A DNA stretch of 41,536 bases, from NCBI GenBank assembly GCA_029555205.1, contig JAKPTB010000028.1:1-41536 (forward strand), read 5' to 3'. Each line of letters begins with the position of its first letter. Position 1 is the first letter of the stretch. Origin of the DNA: Bacillota bacterium. GTDB taxonomy: Bacteria; Bacillota; Desulfotomaculia; Desulfotomaculales; Pelotomaculaceae. Below are positions 15,575-23,895 of the stretch, one piece after another. The position numbers were made by a program, and so were the translations under genes. The notes under the pieces are model-generated. The model was given only the letters and a program-made list of their open reading frames with translations. It did no database searches and was not told where the DNA came from.

Positions 15575-16996
15575 ATGAAAAAAAAGATATCCTTTGGCAC
15601 TGACGGCTGGCGGGGGATTCTCGCCGAAGACTTTACCTTTGACAACGTCAGGCTGGTGACCCGGGCCCTGTCCGGATATTTACACAGCCACGGTCTGGCG
15701 GAAAGGGGAGTGGTGGTAGGCTATGACAACCGCTTTCTTTCAGAGCGCTTTGCTTCGGTGATAACCGGGGTACTGACAGGACAAGGGATCCCCGTATTTT
15801 TGACCGGACGACCCACCCCCACACCCCTGGTGGCTTTTGCGGTCAGGCTCCACAAGGCCGGGGGGGCGGTAATGCTGACGGCCAGCCACAATCCCCCGGA
15901 ATACAACGGCTTTAAATTCATCCCCGAGTATGCCGGTCCGGCCCTGCCGCACATCACTGAAGAAATCGAAAACACAATAAAAAGGCTCCAGGAGGAGCCG
16001 GGCGCCCGGGAGCCTGCAGCGGATGCCCCCGTGGAAAGTCTCGTTACCACCATCGATCCCTTCCCGGAATACGCCCGCCACCTGGCAACCCTGGTAGACC
16101 TGGAGGCCATTGGCAAAGCCGGCTTGAAAGTGGCGGTGGACCCCATGTTTGGAGCCGGAAGCGGATACCTGGAGAATTTGTTGGAACAGGCCGGGGCTTC
16201 GGTGGAGGCCATCCACAACCACAGGGACCCTCTTTTTGGCGGCAGCCTACCCGAACCAACGGCAGAGTCCCTGGGGAAATTGCGGGAAATGGTGGTAAAG
16301 GGCGGATTGGATCTGGGGCTGGCCCTGGACGGGGACGCCGACCGCTTCGGCATCGTTGATTCCAATGGTGAATTCATCACCCCCAACCAGTACCTGCCCG
16401 TCTTGTTCTACCACCTGCTGAACGCAAGGGGAATGCGCGGCCCTGTGGCCCGCACCGTAGCCACCACCCACCAGCTGGACATGATTGCGGAGCGCTACGG
16501 ACTGGAAGTAAATGAAACTTCGGTGGGGTTTAAATATATCGGCCAGTGCCTGGCGGAAAAAGGGGCAGTGCTGGGTGGGGAGGAGAGCGGCGGGCTGTCC
16601 GTCAAGGGCCATGTGCCGGAGAAGGACGGGCTCCTGGCAGGCCTCCTGGCGGCGGAACTGGTGGCCGTCTACGGCGCGGGCCTGACCGAACTGCTGAACC
16701 ATGTAGCCGGGGAATTCGGGCGGGTTTACAGCCGGCGCCTGGACGTGCGCACCTCCTATGCTGAAAAAGAACGGGTCCTGGGCCTGTTGAAGGGTTTTGA
16801 CCCCGGAACCCTGGCCGGGCGCAAGGTAACCGGCAGGAACACCCTGGACGGCATCAAGTTGTTGCTGGAAGGCGGCGCCTGGGTGCTGATCCGGCCTTCG
16901 GGTACCGAGCCCCTGTTTAGAATTTACGTGGAAGCAGCCACCCTGGAGGATGTCCAAAGAATTCAGAAAGAAGCCGCTATGGCCCTGGGGCTTTAG
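15575..16996 (+). CDS. Phosphoglucomutase/phosphomannomutase family protein
   Basis: 473 residues, alpha-D-phosphohexomutase superfamily. It interconverts hexose-1- and hexose-6-phosphates through a phosphoserine. The start ISFGTDGWRG is the domain 1 signature. The active site is TASHNPPEYNGFK with Ser104. The metal loop is DGDADRFGIVD, the sugar loop GGEESGGLSVKGH, and the phosphate loop RPSGTEPLFRIYVEA. The start is ATG with CGGGAGG upstream. Its product, glucose-1-P (or mannose-1-P), would feed GalU and the surface-polymer genes nearby. GlmM is less likely because the start FGTDGWRG differs from the usual FGTDGVRG. Substrate is not certain. Confidence 0.92.
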   Translation: MKKKISFGTDGWRGILAEDFTFDNVRLVTRALSGYLHSHGLAERGVVVGYDNRFLSERFASVITGVLTGQGIPVFLTGRPTPTPLVAFAVRLHKAGGAVMLTASHNPPEYNGFKFIPEYAGPALPHITEEIENTIKRLQEEPGAREPAADAPVESLVTTIDPFPEYARHLATLVDLEAIGKAGLKVAVDPMFGAGSGYLENLLEQAGASVEAIHNHRDPLFGGSLPEPTAESLGKLREMVVKGGLDLGLALDGDADRFGIVDSNGEFITPNQYLPVLFYHLLNARGMRGPVARTVATTHQLDMIAERYGLEVNETSVGFKYIGQCLAEKGAVLGGEESGGLSVKGHVPEKDGLLAGLLAAELVAVYGAGLTELLNHVAGEFGRVYSRRLDVRTSYAEKERVLGLLKGFDPGTLAGRKVTGRNTLDGIKLLLEGGAWVLIRPSGTEPLFRIYVEAATLEDVQRIQKEAAMALGL

Positions 16997-17117
16997 CCCG
17001 GTGCCGTCAAAACTTGAGGGAAAGCGGGATCAGCTGATCTAAAAAAAAGGAATTGCGGTTGTTCTGTAGAAATACCAAGACTTAAGTAAATTTTTTTAGC
17101 GGTGTTGATAATTATTC

Positions 17118-18677
17118 ATGACAACCGGCAAATTTATTTTCAAGGCGACGCTTCTGATCGCCTTTTTTAACTTGATGTCCAGGCTTCTGGGTCTGCTCCG
17201 GGACGTTGTGATTGCCCGTCAATTCGGTGCCGGTGACTTCATTGACGCCTATCAGATGGCTTTAAAAACGCCCAATATGCTTTTTGCCATCGTCTGCGGG
17301 GCCCTGGTAACGGTGGTTGTTCCGGTGTATACCGAGTATGCCGCCAGGGGGGAAAAGAAAGAAGCCTGGAAAATATTCAACACGGTCTTGATCCTGGTCA
17401 CCCTGTTTTTTCTGGCGGCGTCAATCCTGGGTATAGCCGGCGCCCCCCTCCTGATCAAGCTGGTGGCCCCCGGTTTTCAGGGGGCGGTCCAGACCATGAC
17501 GGTGGAGATGGTCCGGATTGTGCTGCCTCTGATGATTTTTGCAGGGCTTGCTTCACTTTTTACCAACCTTTTAAACGCCAATAATATTTTTGGCCTGCCT
17601 GCCTTCAGCACTTCGGTAAACAACATCTTCATCATTATTTCTGCCTTAACCCTCGGGAGCCGCTACGGCATTCAGGGGCTGGCCCTGGGTACCGTCCTGG
17701 CTATGGCAGCCATGGCCCTGGTGCAGTTGCCTACCCTGCTTAAGAGCGGTTTCCGGTTCCGCCTGGCCCTTGACCTCCGTCATCCGGGCGTAAAGAAAGT
17801 CTACATCCTGGCCCTGCCTGCAGCCGTCGGCGTCGCTGTTAACCAGGCCAACGTCTACATCAACGGGGTGCTGGCTTCCTGGCTGCCGGAGGGCAGCATT
17901 TCCGCCCTGAGTTATGCCGACCGGCTGATCCAGTTTCCTGTGAGCCTGTTCGTTCTGGCCCTGGGCACGGCGGTTTTTCCCACCCTTTCCGGGTGGGCGG
18001 CCCGGGGTGATGGGGAAGACCTGGCTAAAATTTTACTCACCTCCATGAAGGTCGTCATGGCCGGGATCATTCCGGCCAGTGTGGGTCTGATGGTTTTAAG
18101 CCAGCCCATTGTGAGGCTCGTTTTTGAGCGCGGGGCCTTTGATCAAGCGGCCTCGGCCATGACCGCGGCAGCCCTTTTCTTTTATGCCGTGGGCCTGGTG
18201 GGACAGGCTTCGGCCATCCTTTTAACCCGGGGTTTTTACGCTTTGCAGGACACCCGTACGCCGGTCAAGCTGGGCCTGGTCATCGTAGCCGTCAACCTGA
18301 TCCTGAGCCTGTTTTTCATCCGCTATCTCCAGCACGCCGGCCTGGCCCTGGCTAATTCCCTGGCCAACCTGACCTACCTGGTCCTGCTCCTGGAGTTTCT
18401 AAAAAGGAAAATACCCGGCCTGCGGGAGGGCGGGCTTTTCAAATTTACCCTGATCATCCTGATTTCCGCCGGGACCATGGCCGTCGCCAGCTATATGGTA
18501 AACGGGGCGCTGGCCGGGCGGCTCCAGGGCTTCGCCGGCCTGCTGCTCCAGGTGGGCCTGGCCATAACAGCGGGGATTCTTGTTTATGCCGGTGCTCTCC
18601 TGGCCCTGTGCAGAGAGGATGCCCGGCGTATTTTCAGAACTGCCAGGGAGGCGGCCAAGGGACGGAGGAAATCTTGA
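17118..18677 (+). CDS. murJ: MurJ/MviN-family lipid flippase
   Basis: 519 residues with about 14 membrane helices. MurJ flips lipid II across the membrane for peptidoglycan synthesis. The N-terminus (LIAFFNLMSRLLGLLRDVVIAR, shown here in part: LMSRLLGLLRDVVIARQFG) is the MviN signature. GAGDFIDAYQMALKTPN and ERGAFDQAASAMTAAALFFY, RGFYALQDTRTPVKLGL are also typical. The start ATG has only a weak Shine-Dalgarno (GCGGTG). The Arg/Lys-rich tail ends inside the cell. In this setting it could instead flip a wall-polymer intermediate; MurJ and MurJ-like flippases cannot be separated by eye. Confidence 0.9.
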   Translation: MTTGKFIFKATLLIAFFNLMSRLLGLLRDVVIARQFGAGDFIDAYQMALKTPNMLFAIVCGALVTVVVPVYTEYAARGEKKEAWKIFNTVLILVTLFFLAASILGIAGAPLLIKLVAPGFQGAVQTMTVEMVRIVLPLMIFAGLASLFTNLLNANNIFGLPAFSTSVNNIFIIISALTLGSRYGIQGLALGTVLAMAAMALVQLPTLLKSGFRFRLALDLRHPGVKKVYILALPAAVGVAVNQANVYINGVLASWLPEGSISALSYADRLIQFPVSLFVLALGTAVFPTLSGWAARGDGEDLAKILLTSMKVVMAGIIPASVGLMVLSQPIVRLVFERGAFDQAASAMTAAALFFYAVGLVGQASAILLTRGFYALQDTRTPVKLGLVIVAVNLILSLFFIRYLQHAGLALANSLANLTYLVLLLEFLKRKIPGLREGGLFKFTLIILISAGTMAVASYMVNGALAGRLQGFAGLLLQVGLAITAGILVYAGALLALCREDARRIFRTAREAAKGRRKS

Positions 18678-18778
18678 AATACTTGAAATAATTGAAAACT
18701 GCCCCGGTTAAAGGATCGAAGAAAGCCGTCACCATTTTCCCGGAGTGCACATAATCTGGTGAAAAGGAGGTGGCCGTC

Positions 18779-19015
18779 TTGCAATTTAGGATTTCCGAGC
18801 TGGGGCAGCGGGATATCATCAATCTCGTTGACGGGTCCAAACTGGGGCCCGTAAGGGATGTCTATATTGATCCGGAAAGCGGGCAGGTGCTTTCCTTGGT
18901 GCTGACCGGGGAACGGAAGTATTTCAAACTTTTGAACGCCGGCAGTGATCTAATTGTTCCCTGGGAAAAGGTCAGGAAAGTTGGAGTGCATACCGTCCTG
19001 GTCGAAGTGGGTTAG
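18779..19015 (+). CDS. PRC-barrel protein, YlmC/YmxH family
   Basis: 78 residues. One PRC-barrel domain: RISELGQRDIINLVDGSKLG, then DVYIDPESGQVLSLVL and IVPWEKVRKVGVHTVLVE. The pattern matches the YlmC/YmxH group, found only in endospore formers and linked to sporulation; the molecular role is unknown. The start is TTG 18779, eight bases after AAGGAGG (18764-18770). The GTG at 18770 is inside that site and is rejected. It stands alone, between murJ and metK. Confidence 0.88.
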   Translation: MQFRISELGQRDIINLVDGSKLGPVRDVYIDPESGQVLSLVLTGERKYFKLLNAGSDLIVPWEKVRKVGVHTVLVEVG

Positions 19016-19125
19016 ACAAACAGGCGCCGGACCCCGGATTGCGGGTTGTCCGTGCATTACTTTTTTGATCGAGGATAAACTGGACGAGGGGGTAACCTTC
19101 CAGGCCTGCGTCTTGCCGGCTTACA

Positions 19126-19155
19126 TTGACAATTATCGCACACTTTTGTTAGAAT
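19126..19155 (+). promoter_or_regulatory. metK: Strong sigma-A promoter for metK
   Basis: A perfect TTGACA (19126-19131), 18-base spacer and TAGAAT (19150-19155). Predicted transcription start near 19161, giving a leader of about 108 bases. Confidence 0.75.
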
Positions 19156-19160
19156 AAACT

Positions 19161-19230
19161 GGATTCCTGATGAATCAGGCGAGAGGAGCCTCAGATCCCT
19201 TGAAAAACCTCTGTTCAGAGGTTTCCTTTA
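19161..19230 (+). promoter_or_regulatory. Structured metK leader with terminator-like hairpin
   Basis: The leader begins with CCTGAT-GA-ATCAGG (19166-19179). AGGC (19177-19180) can also pair with GCCT (19188-19191), excluding that hairpin. GGAT (19161-19164) and ATCC (19195-19198) could close the set. A perfect hairpin AAACCTCTG-TT-CAGAGGTTT lies at 19205-19224, followed by CCTTTA. AGAGG (19182-19186) could pair with CCTCT (19208-19212) as an anti-terminator. This layout suggests attenuation, expected for metK, which is often under SAM riboswitch control. The known SAM-I, SAM-II and SMK core sequences are not present. Confidence 0.45.
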
Positions 19231-19269
19231 TGATCCTGGCTTGTACTTTCAGCAAGGAGGTTAAGATTA

Positions 19270-20460
19270 ATGACCAGGCGGCTCTTTACATCTGAATCCG
19301 TAACCGAAGGTCACCCCGACAAGGTTGCCGACCAGATCTCCGACGCGGTACTGGATTCCATACTTGAAAAGGACCCGTTAGCCCGTGTGGCCTGTGAAAC
19401 CATGGTTACCACTGGCCTGGTCCTGGTGAGCGGTGAAATAACCTGCAACTGTTATGTGGATATTCCCAGAGTAGTCCGGGAAACGGTTCGTGATATCGGC
19501 TACACCCGGGCCAAGTACGGCTTTGACGGTGATACATGCGCTGTGCTTACCGCTATTGACGAGCAGTCCAGCGATATTGCCATGGGTGTGGACCGGGCTA
19601 TTGAGGTCCGTGATCTGCAGGAGATCGAGGATGAGCTTGAAACGACGGGCGCCGGCGATCAGGGGATGATGTTCGGCTACGCCAGCAACGAAACAGCGGA
19701 GTTAATGCCCCTGCCCATTTCCCTGGCCCACCGTCTGGCCAGGCGCCTGGCGGAAGTCCGTAAGAACAGGGTGCTCCCCTACCTCCGGCCGGATGGAAAA
19801 ACTCAAGTTACGGTGGAATACGAAGGAGACCGGCCGGTCCGGATAGACACTATAGTCGTTTCGACCCAGCATCACCCCAAAATAACTCTGGAAAATATTA
19901 GCAGGGATGTTATCAATGAGGTAATCAGGCCGGTGGTCCCGCCTGAATTACTGGACAAAGCCACGCGGATCTTTGTAAATCCCACCGGCCGTTTTGTAAT
20001 TGGCGGTCCCCAGGGAGACACAGGCCTGACCGGCCGCAAAATCATTGTTGATACCTACGGCGGGATGGCCCGTCACGGAGGAGGGGCTTTTTCCGGAAAG
20101 GATCCCACCAAGGTGGACCGCTCCGCCAGTTATGCCGCCCGTTATGTGGCCAAGAACATCGTGGCCTCCGGACTGGCTGACAAGTGCGAATTTCAGGTGG
20201 CCTACGCCATCGGGGTGGCCCGTCCGGTATCGCTCAGGGTTGAGACCTTCGGTACCGGTAAAGTGGACAACGGCTTCCTGGTGGAACTGGTGCGCAAGCA
20301 TTTCGACCTGCGACCGGCAGCTATCATCAGAGACCTGGATTTACGGCGCCCAATCTACAAACAGGTGGCTAAATACGGCCACTTCGGCAGGAGCGACCTG
20401 GACCTGCCCTGGGAGCGCACGGACAAGGCGGAGGCCCTGAGGCGCGACGCCGGGATTTAA
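19270..20460 (+). CDS. metK: S-adenosylmethionine synthetase MetK
   Basis: 396 residues, the full family length. MetK makes SAM from methionine and ATP in the cytosol. It starts [20 protein letters not shown], with the catalytic His in the GHPDK motif. The ATP-binding [12 protein letters not shown] hexapeptide region and the second signature [17 protein letters not shown] are intact. It starts at ATG with AAGGAGG upstream, and ends before a terminator at 20485. It appears to be monocistronic with its own promoter and structured leader. Confidence 0.97.
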   Translation: MTRRLFTSESVTEGHPDKVADQISDAVLDSILEKDPLARVACETMVTTGLVLVSGEITCNCYVDIPRVVRETVRDIGYTRAKYGFDGDTCAVLTAIDEQSSDIAMGVDRAIEVRDLQEIEDELETTGAGDQGMMFGYASNETAELMPLPISLAHRLARRLAEVRKNRVLPYLRPDGKTQVTVEYEGDRPVRIDTIVVSTQHHPKITLENISRDVINEVIRPVVPPELLDKATRIFVNPTGRFVIGGPQGDTGLTGRKIIVDTYGGMARHGGGAFSGKDPTKVDRSASYAARYVAKNIVASGLADKCEFQVAYAIGVARPVSLRVETFGTGKVDNGFLVELVRKHFDLRPAAIIRDLDLRRPIYKQVAKYGHFGRSDLDLPWERTDKAEALRRDAGI

Positions 20461-20484
20461 AGGATAACAAGCTTATGTTAATAG

Positions 20485-20506
20485 CCGGGAAGCTCTCCCG
20501 GTTTTT
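20485..20506 (+). terminator. Intrinsic terminator after metK
   Basis: CCGGGA (20485-20490), loop AGCTC, TCCCGG (20496-20501), then TTTTT. Confidence 0.85.
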
Positions 20507-20832
20507 CTATCAGTTTTTCTATTAAATAAAGGCCGCCAGGGGAAGCTCCCCTTGAGAGCTTTGGTGCTCCAGGGGATGGTTTTCTGATGAATCCGGAAAA
20601 ATCGCTGGAGGCAATTTCAACAAACCTTTCTTAAGTTGTTCAGGAGACCTTTTATTCTCCTGGCTCTTTTTTGTAAGGAGACATTCTATTTTCCTGGCCC
20701 TTATTTGGGCAAAAGTTTTTACAGGGTAATTCAATCTTTTAAAGTTTGCCAAAGGGGTCCTTGAGCACCCCCCGGGCAGACCCGGCATAAGGTACAGTAT
20801 CAGTATCTTCTGCCGGAGGGGAATGGTCTCCC
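20507..20832. other. Gene-free spacer with tandem hairpin repeats
   Basis: A 326-base spacer. I find no supported gene on either strand; the minus-strand frame across it has no Shine-Dalgarno and no recognisable domain. It contains two tandem units, described separately, and a GGGGAAGCTCCCC palindrome near 20535. GGAGGGG (20815-20821) just before 20833 is the probable ribosome binding site of the next gene. Confidence 0.6.
20643..20706 (+). repeat. Two tandem copies of a 30-base hairpin-forming unit
   Basis: Copy 1 (20643-20672) and copy 2 (20677-20706) have a 34-base period and share GGAGAC, ATT-TCCTGGC and the T-rich tail, with about 80% identity. In copy 1, CAGGAGA (20641-20647) pairs with TCTCCTG (20656-20662), followed by CTCTTTTTT, so it could end transcription. 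Copy 2 has a weaker stem. Confidence 0.65.
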
Positions 20833-21291
20833 ATGCATCTCCTTCTTTCCTCATTAATCCTGGTGCTGGTTGCAGGGCTTTATTACCTGTGGAAACTGGT
20901 CCAAACCGGGCACGCTTCCGGTTCCGCTACCGGCCGGACCCGGCTGGTTTTCCTTGTTCAGGACCAGGAGCCCTGGCTGGAAGGTTTTTTCAGAAAACTT
21001 TTCCGTAAGCTGCAAAACATACCGCTGCTGGAAGTACAGGTAAGGGACAGCGGTTCCAGGGACGGTACGGCGGCGGTGCTGGAACTGCTGAGCAGGCACT
21101 ATCCCCTGGAGGTCCAGTCCAACGGCGAAGGGAACGGTTATGCAGCTGTGGAGACTGGTACGGCCAAAGAGGAAACGGGGTACCTGTATATAGACTTGCG
21201 GAAACTGGAGGGAAAGGCTCTTTACAATGCCGGCTTCTTTTACCCTCTGATTCAATTTAGCGCAGGTAAATCCCAAGGTTTGTCGAAATAA
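20833..21291 (+). CDS. Small membrane-anchored protein with a GT-A-like motif
   Basis: 152 residues. An N-terminal hydrophobic segment (2-20, LLLSSLILVLVAGLYYLW) anchors it. The soluble part begins LVFLVQDQEPWLEGF, an alpha/beta strand-helix start, and holds VRDSGSRDGTAAVLELL. This resembles the DxGSxDGT nucleotide-sugar motif of family 2 glycosyltransferases. The protein ends before a DxD catalytic site could appear, so it is likely not a working transferase. YLYIDLRKLEGKALYNAGFF follows. I do not recognise a named family. GGAGGGG is 11 bases upstream. It ends 20 bases before the GGDEF gene, so the two probably form an operon. Confidence 0.75.
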   Translation: MHLLLSSLILVLVAGLYYLWKLVQTGHASGSATGRTRLVFLVQDQEPWLEGFFRKLFRKLQNIPLLEVQVRDSGSRDGTAAVLELLSRHYPLEVQSNGEGNGYAAVETGTAKEETGYLYIDLRKLEGKALYNAGFFYPLIQFSAGKSQGLSK

Positions 21292-21310
21292 CCATTTGAG
21301 GTGGGATGCT

Positions 21311-23014
21311 TTGCGGGAAAAACAGGGAACCGCCCATATCCTCTATCTCTGGCTTGTGCTGGGCCTGGCGGTCTGGCAGTTGAGCCTTCTGTTTCCTGAG
21401 CTGGAGCTGGACAGGGCCCGGGAACTGCTGCTGATTGTCCTCCTCGGGGTGCTGGCCGAGTGGCTGGCGGTGCCTTTTCCCCATGGACAGCTATCAGGCA
21501 GCTATATCCTGGTCTTATCTGTCTTTTTAATTCACGGTCCGGCAGCGGTAGCCTGGGTTGGCGGGCTTGCTACCCTATTGGGGCAGGGCATAGTCAACAG
21601 AGGTAATCCCCTGCGTACAACTCTTTTTAACTCTTCCCAGTATGTTCTGGCAGTACTGGCGGCGTCCCATGCCTTTTCGGCCAGCGGAGGGGAGCCGGGG
21701 CTGGTCAATGCCGGCAATGCGCTTCCCCTGGCTGCCTTTACCATTACCTATATAATTGTCAATCATTTGCTGGTTTATCTTTACCTGCTCCCCAAAAGGC
21801 GCCATCTGCCCCGGCTGACCTGGCTGGATACCCTCAAGTGGGACGGGCTGACCTACCTTTATACTGTTCCCCTGGGCCTGTTGATTGCCATGGTCTACCA
21901 GTTTACCGGATTGACCGGCCTCCTGCTGCTTTTTGTCTCCGTCCTGGGGCTTCAGGTTATTCTCCGTTATTACGTCCAGCTACAAGTAGCCAATCAAGAG
22001 TTAACTTCTTTCTATGAGGCGGCCCGTTTTTTGGAAGGCAACCCGGGACCCGGCCAGGTTCTGGAACAGGTCTTGATAAGCGCCAGAAAAGCCATACCCT
22101 TCCACAGCGCGGCGGGTTACCTGCAGTCCGGGGAAAAAGGGGCTTATTACCCTGTGGCGGCGGCCGGTCCTTACTCAAACCAGATTCGCTCCACAGCGGT
22201 TTATCTTGGGGAAGGGCTTACAGGCATGGTTTTGGAGAGCGGCCAACCGGAGCTTATTTACGATTCCAGGACCGATCCCCGGGTCAAAGCTGACACGGGC
22301 TTCACCCGGGTCATGCGCTCGCTCCTGGTTATCCCCCTGTATGCGGGACAGGAGGCGCTGGGGGTTATTGTTCTTGGGGACAAGCGTCCCTATGCCTTTG
22401 ATGAGAAACACCTGCATATTATAGCCATCCTGTGCGGACAGGCGGCCATTGCCGTAGAAAACACCATAATCAAAGAAAGGATGACCCGGGTCCTGGCCCA
22501 GGACCCCCTGACAGGACTGCTCCGCTTCGACCGTTTTAACGAATTGATGGAAAAGGCCCTGGCCGGCTCAAGGGAAGAAGGGTATCCGTCGGGTCTGGTC
22601 CTGGTTGACATCGATAATTTTAAGAGCTTCAATAAACGCTACGGGCGAAAGTCCGGGGAGCGGCTGCTGGCTGAGCTGGGCTCCTTGATTGAAGGGGAAA
22701 CCCGTAGAGATGACCTGGTGGCGCGCTACGGGGGGGACGAATTTGTCCTTCTTTTGCCCGGCGCCCGGGGCAAGCGGTTGCACGAGCTGGCTCAGGACAT
22801 CCGGTATGCGGTGCGCGACCATGCCTTCCTGAAGCAGGACGGCCGTTCAGCCCGGATTACCGTCAGTATCGGAACCGCCGAATTTCCACAGGACGCCGGT
22901 GATGCCGAAGGCCTGTTCAAGGCCGCCCAGCGGGCCCTGGAAAAAGCCCAGGAGCAGGGAGGGGACAGGGTTGAGGCGGCAGCCGTATCTCTTGAATTAT
23001 CCCCTTCCAGCTAA
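21311..23014 (+). CDS. Membrane GAF-GGDEF diguanylate cyclase
   Basis: 567 residues. The first 220 hold about six or seven membrane helices of a sensor region. A GAF domain spans about 240-385 (EQVLISARKAIPFHSAAGYL, GEGLTGMVLESGQPELI). A GGDEF domain spans 395-555, with LAQDPLTGLLRFDRF at its start and the signature RYGGDEFVLLLPGA (GGDEF at 474-478). The inhibitory I-site RxxD (RRDD) sits five residues before GGDEF, so feedback inhibition by c-di-GMP is expected. It makes c-di-GMP from two GTP in response to an unknown signal. TTG 21311 is chosen, after GAGGTGGG (21298-21305); TTG 21296 is less likely. No EAL or HD-GYP protein is in this window. Confidence 0.9.
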   Translation: MREKQGTAHILYLWLVLGLAVWQLSLLFPELELDRARELLLIVLLGVLAEWLAVPFPHGQLSGSYILVLSVFLIHGPAAVAWVGGLATLLGQGIVNRGNPLRTTLFNSSQYVLAVLAASHAFSASGGEPGLVNAGNALPLAAFTITYIIVNHLLVYLYLLPKRRHLPRLTWLDTLKWDGLTYLYTVPLGLLIAMVYQFTGLTGLLLLFVSVLGLQVILRYYVQLQVANQELTSFYEAARFLEGNPGPGQVLEQVLISARKAIPFHSAAGYLQSGEKGAYYPVAAAGPYSNQIRSTAVYLGEGLTGMVLESGQPELIYDSRTDPRVKADTGFTRVMRSLLVIPLYAGQEALGVIVLGDKRPYAFDEKHLHIIAILCGQAAIAVENTIIKERMTRVLAQDPLTGLLRFDRFNELMEKALAGSREEGYPSGLVLVDIDNFKSFNKRYGRKSGERLLAELGSLIEGETRRDDLVARYGGDEFVLLLPGARGKRLHELAQDIRYAVRDHAFLKQDGRSARITVSIGTAEFPQDAGDAEGLFKAAQRALEKAQEQGGDRVEAAAVSLELSPSS

Positions 23015-23145
23015 ACATCCATGTTGCTGACGCTGTTACCAGCGTAAAGGATGGAAAACTTTAAGAGCATTTTTCAGAGTATAGTTAAATAACTATGGAC
23101 AGATTATCTCTTTCGGCATTACCAGAAATGATGGAGGGGCTGTTC

Positions 23146-23895
23146 TTGTCTTCAATCTGGAACGACTTTCTCAACCTGATTTTTCCGCCCAGGCCGGAAT
23201 GCCCCTTCTGCGGCCGGATGTCGTCCCGGGGAGATGTCTGCGGGCCTTGCCGGGACGTCCTCCGGGGCTACCGCAGGGAAACCTGTTGTCAATGCTGCGG
23301 CCGGCTGCCGGCCGGCAGGGTGGAACCGGACGGCCCAGGCACGCTGCTTTGCGGAGACTGCCGGAAGCGGGACTGGCCCTTTGTTCTGGCCAGGTCAGGC
23401 GGGCCTTACGAAGGTTTTTTAAGAGAAGTGCTGCACCGCTTTAAATATGCCGGGCAGCGCGGCCTTGCCCCGCATCTGGCTTCCCTGATGGTGGAGGCCT
23501 TTCGCTCTGAGCCGTATTTTTCCGGGGTTAGGGTTGACCTGATTCTACCGGTGCCCCTATCTGGTGAAAAACTGCGCCAGAGAGGTTTTAACCAGGCTGC
23601 CCTGCTGGCCGGGGAAGTGGGAAACCTGTTGCAGGTAGCGGTGGACAGGGGGATCTTGTCCAAGGATTTTGAAACCCCCTCCCAGGCGGGTTTGAACCGT
23701 TCCGCCCGGGAAGCCAATCTCGCGGGCGCCTTTAGCGTGAGGTATCCGGAACGGCTTTACGGCAGAAATGTCTTAATTATTGATGATGTTTTCACCACCG
23801 GCAGCACTCTTGCGGCAGTTGCTGCAGCTATCCGTCAGGGCGGGGCAGACCGGGTTTTCGGACTTTCAGTTGCTTCCGTCCGGTTTTTTAAATAA
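23146..23895 (+). CDS. comF: ComF family phosphoribosyltransferase-like protein
   Basis: 249 residues from TTG 23146, six bases after GGAGGGG (23133-23139). The in-frame ATG at 23095 lacks a ribosome site and would add a non-family N-terminus. The Zn-binding part has CPFCG, CGPC, CCQCC and CGDC (four CxxC knuckles). The PRTase domain has LILPVPLSGEKLRQRGFNQA and the PRPP loop VLIIDDVFTTGSTLA. ComF proteins are needed for DNA uptake in competent Bacillus and Haemophilus, where they act in ssDNA handling, and occur widely in non-competent anaerobes. A hairpin (ACGCTG/CAGCGT, 23030-23045) lies between it and the cyclase gene. Confidence 0.9.
   Translation: MSSIWNDFLNLIFPPRPECPFCGRMSSRGDVCGPCRDVLRGYRRETCCQCCGRLPAGRVEPDGPGTLLCGDCRKRDWPFVLARSGGPYEGFLREVLHRFKYAGQRGLAPHLASLMVEAFRSEPYFSGVRVDLILPVPLSGEKLRQRGFNQAALLAGEVGNLLQVAVDRGILSKDFETPSQAGLNRSAREANLAGAFSVRYPERLYGRNVLIIDDVFTTGSTLAAVAAAIRQGGADRVFGLSVASVRFFK

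Noticed and set aside
17028..17039. GATCAGCTGATC palindrome before murJ
   Set aside because: A 12-bp palindrome without T run or known operator match; expected by chance in a window this size.
19160..19200. Hammerhead-like CTGATGA in the metK leader
   Set aside because: CTGATGA is present, but the GAAA box, stem II and cleavage site are not; a chance match within a hairpin.
19160..19230. SAM-I riboswitch before metK
   Set aside because: Only a weak likeness at the 5' side; the GGCCC, TGAA-CC and GGCAACC core segments are missing. Kept as an unclassified structured leader.
20522..20854. 110-residue minus-strand frame between metK and the next gene
   Set aside because: No ribosome binding site, no recognisable domain, and it runs through tandem repeats that explain its composition.
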